From contig JANYEU010000442.1 in NCBI GenBank assembly GCA_025362915.1, forward strand, positions 1 through 5,080: a DNA stretch of 5,080 nt. The letters run 5' to 3'. Of the stretch, positions 4,355 to 5,080 are shown piece by piece. The notes under the pieces are model-generated. The model saw nothing but the letters and a program-made list of their open reading frames with translations. It had not been told where the DNA came from and ran no database searches. The stretch's first letter is position 1. Each line of letters starts with the position of its first letter. The position numbers and the translations under genes are program-made. This DNA comes from Chitinophagaceae bacterium (GTDB lineage Bacteria > Bacteroidota > Bacteroidia > Chitinophagales > Chitinophagaceae).

Positions 4355-5080
4355 ATGAATCTGATTAAAAAATATTACAGTCCATTTTACTCCCCTTTAG
4401 GAGATGCGGGCGGGGCGGGGCGTTCTGTTTCTGTTCTCTCTCCCGCTACTGTAGCCAATGTGGTTTGTGGATTTGATATATTGGGCTTTGCCTTAAATAA
4501 TCCTACAGATGAGTTTACGGTTTCCTTAAGTGATGAAAAAGGCGTAACCATTATCAATCAGGACGACTTTAATTTGCCAACCGACCCAGAAAAGAATGTT
4601 TCTGGTGCGGCTTTATTGGCTATGTTGGAAGAATGTCCTGACGTAAAAGGCTTTATTTTATTTAGCAAAAAACATATCAAACCCGGCAGTGGCATTGGTA
4701 GTAGTGCGGCAAGTGCTGCAGGGCCAGTGGTTGCCGCTAATCATTTATTGGGCAATCGTTTTACCAAGGAAGATCTTGTGCGCTTTGCGATGTTTGGCGA
4801 AAAAGTGGCAAGCGGTGTGAAACATGCCGATAATATTGCCCCTGCCATTTATGGTGGTGTTACGTTGATTCGCTCTATTTTTCCGTTGGATATTATTGCG
4901 ATTGATGCCCCTGAATTATATGTAACCGTCGTTCATCCTCAGATAGAAGTTCGTACGGCTGATGCAAGAATGATTCTAAAGCAAAGTGTTTTATTGAAGA
5001 ATGCCATCAAGCAATGGGGCAATATTGCAGGATTGGTTGCAGGATTGATAAAGCACGATTATGAATTGATTGGTCGTAGT
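4355..5080 (+). CDS. thrB: homoserine kinase, partial (C-terminus beyond window)
   Basis: The frame is open from the ATG at 4355-4357 to the window edge (242 codons). ThrB phosphorylates homoserine with ATP to O-phosphohomoserine, the substrate of threonine synthase. GHMP-kinase features are clear: the N-terminal motif SPATVANVVCGFDILGFA (29-46), the ATP-binding loop PGSGIGSSAAS (110-120), HADNIAPAIYGG (157-168) and a conserved TADARMIL segment (201-208; TAEARAIL in E. coli ThrB). About 60-90 residues remain outside the window. The start is unusual: homologues begin only a few residues before the SPAT motif, whereas here about 24 extra residues (YYSPFYSPLGDAGGAGR within them) precede it, encoded by a strikingly G-rich stretch. 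No other in-frame ATG exists, and a TGA (4343-4345) closes the frame upstream, so either the extension is translated or a non-ATG start is used. It follows thrA by 213 bases and is presumably co-transcribed. Confidence 0.95.
   Translation, partial: MNLIKKYYSPFYSPLGDAGGAGRSVSVLSPATVANVVCGFDILGFALNNPTDEFTVSLSDEKGVTIINQDDFNLPTDPEKNVSGAALLAMLEECPDVKGFILFSKKHIKPGSGIGSSAASAAGPVVAANHLLGNRFTKEDLVRFAMFGEKVASGVKHADNIAPAIYGGVTLIRSIFPLDIIAIDAPELYVTVVHPQIEVRTADARMILKQSVLLKNAIKQWGNIAGLVAGLIKHDYELIGRS
4390..4422 (+). repeat. G-rich repeat-like insertion in the 5' end of thrB
   Basis: CTCCCCTTTAGGAG (4390-4403) forms a small stem (CTCC with GGAG, six-base loop) and runs into GCGGGCGGGGCGGGGCG (4406-4422), almost pure G and C in an otherwise AT-rich locality. 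It encodes most of the extra N-terminal residues of ThrB. The pattern of a CTCCCCTTTAGG arm followed by G-rich sequence resembles small dispersed repeats that I recall from Bacteroidota genomes; that recollection needs a search. It is read here as an in-frame insertion between the start codon and the conserved kinase core. Confidence 0.45.

Noticed and set aside
4400..4422. G-quadruplex at the thrB start
   Set aside because: Only three runs of three or more G are present (4408-4410, 4412-4415, 4417-4420); a three-tetrad quadruplex needs four. A weaker two-tetrad form cannot be excluded but is not supported.

Overview
The window looks like part of a Bacteroidota chromosome, probably from the Chitinophagia/Sphingobacteriia side. 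The reasons are moderate-to-low GC by eye, no Shine-Dalgarno sequences in front of any gene, promoter-like boxes of the Bacteroidota TAnnTTTG type, and a fused aspartokinase-homoserine dehydrogenase gene followed by a thrB whose sequence has the Bacteroidota flavour (SPATVANVVCGFDILGFAL).

Layout. Positions 1-63 (minus) hold the first 21 codons of ribosomal protein L11 (rplK). Positions 64-236 hold its promoter, a structured 5' untranslated region and a perfect 14-bp palindrome. Positions 237-1331 (minus) encode a small Omp85/BamA-type outer-membrane barrel with its own near-consensus promoter. Positions 1332-1687 form a divergent regulatory region. On its plus-strand side I read an unannotated 26-codon open frame (1489-1569) that is rich in threonine codons and overlaps a hairpin, a candidate threonine attenuator. 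Positions 1688-4141 (plus) encode ThrA. Positions 4142-4354 are a spacer holding a 21-bp-period tandem repeat array that can fold into a long hairpin. Positions 4355-5080 (plus) begin thrB, cut by the window end, with an odd G-rich N-terminal extension.

How it works together. ThrA carries out the first and third steps from aspartate towards homoserine, and ThrB phosphorylates homoserine; thrC would be expected just downstream. Leader-peptide attenuation would sense charged tRNA-Thr, while the ACT domains of ThrA would provide feedback inhibition at the protein level. The L11 and outer-membrane protein genes are on the other strand and belong to unrelated processes.

The most notable observations are the ThrL-like leader, which resembles the enterobacterial one in logic but lacks a recognisable U-tract terminator, the repeat array separating thrA from thrB, and the repeat-like, G-rich insertion at the start of thrB. 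I see no mobile element, CRISPR array, tRNA or rRNA.
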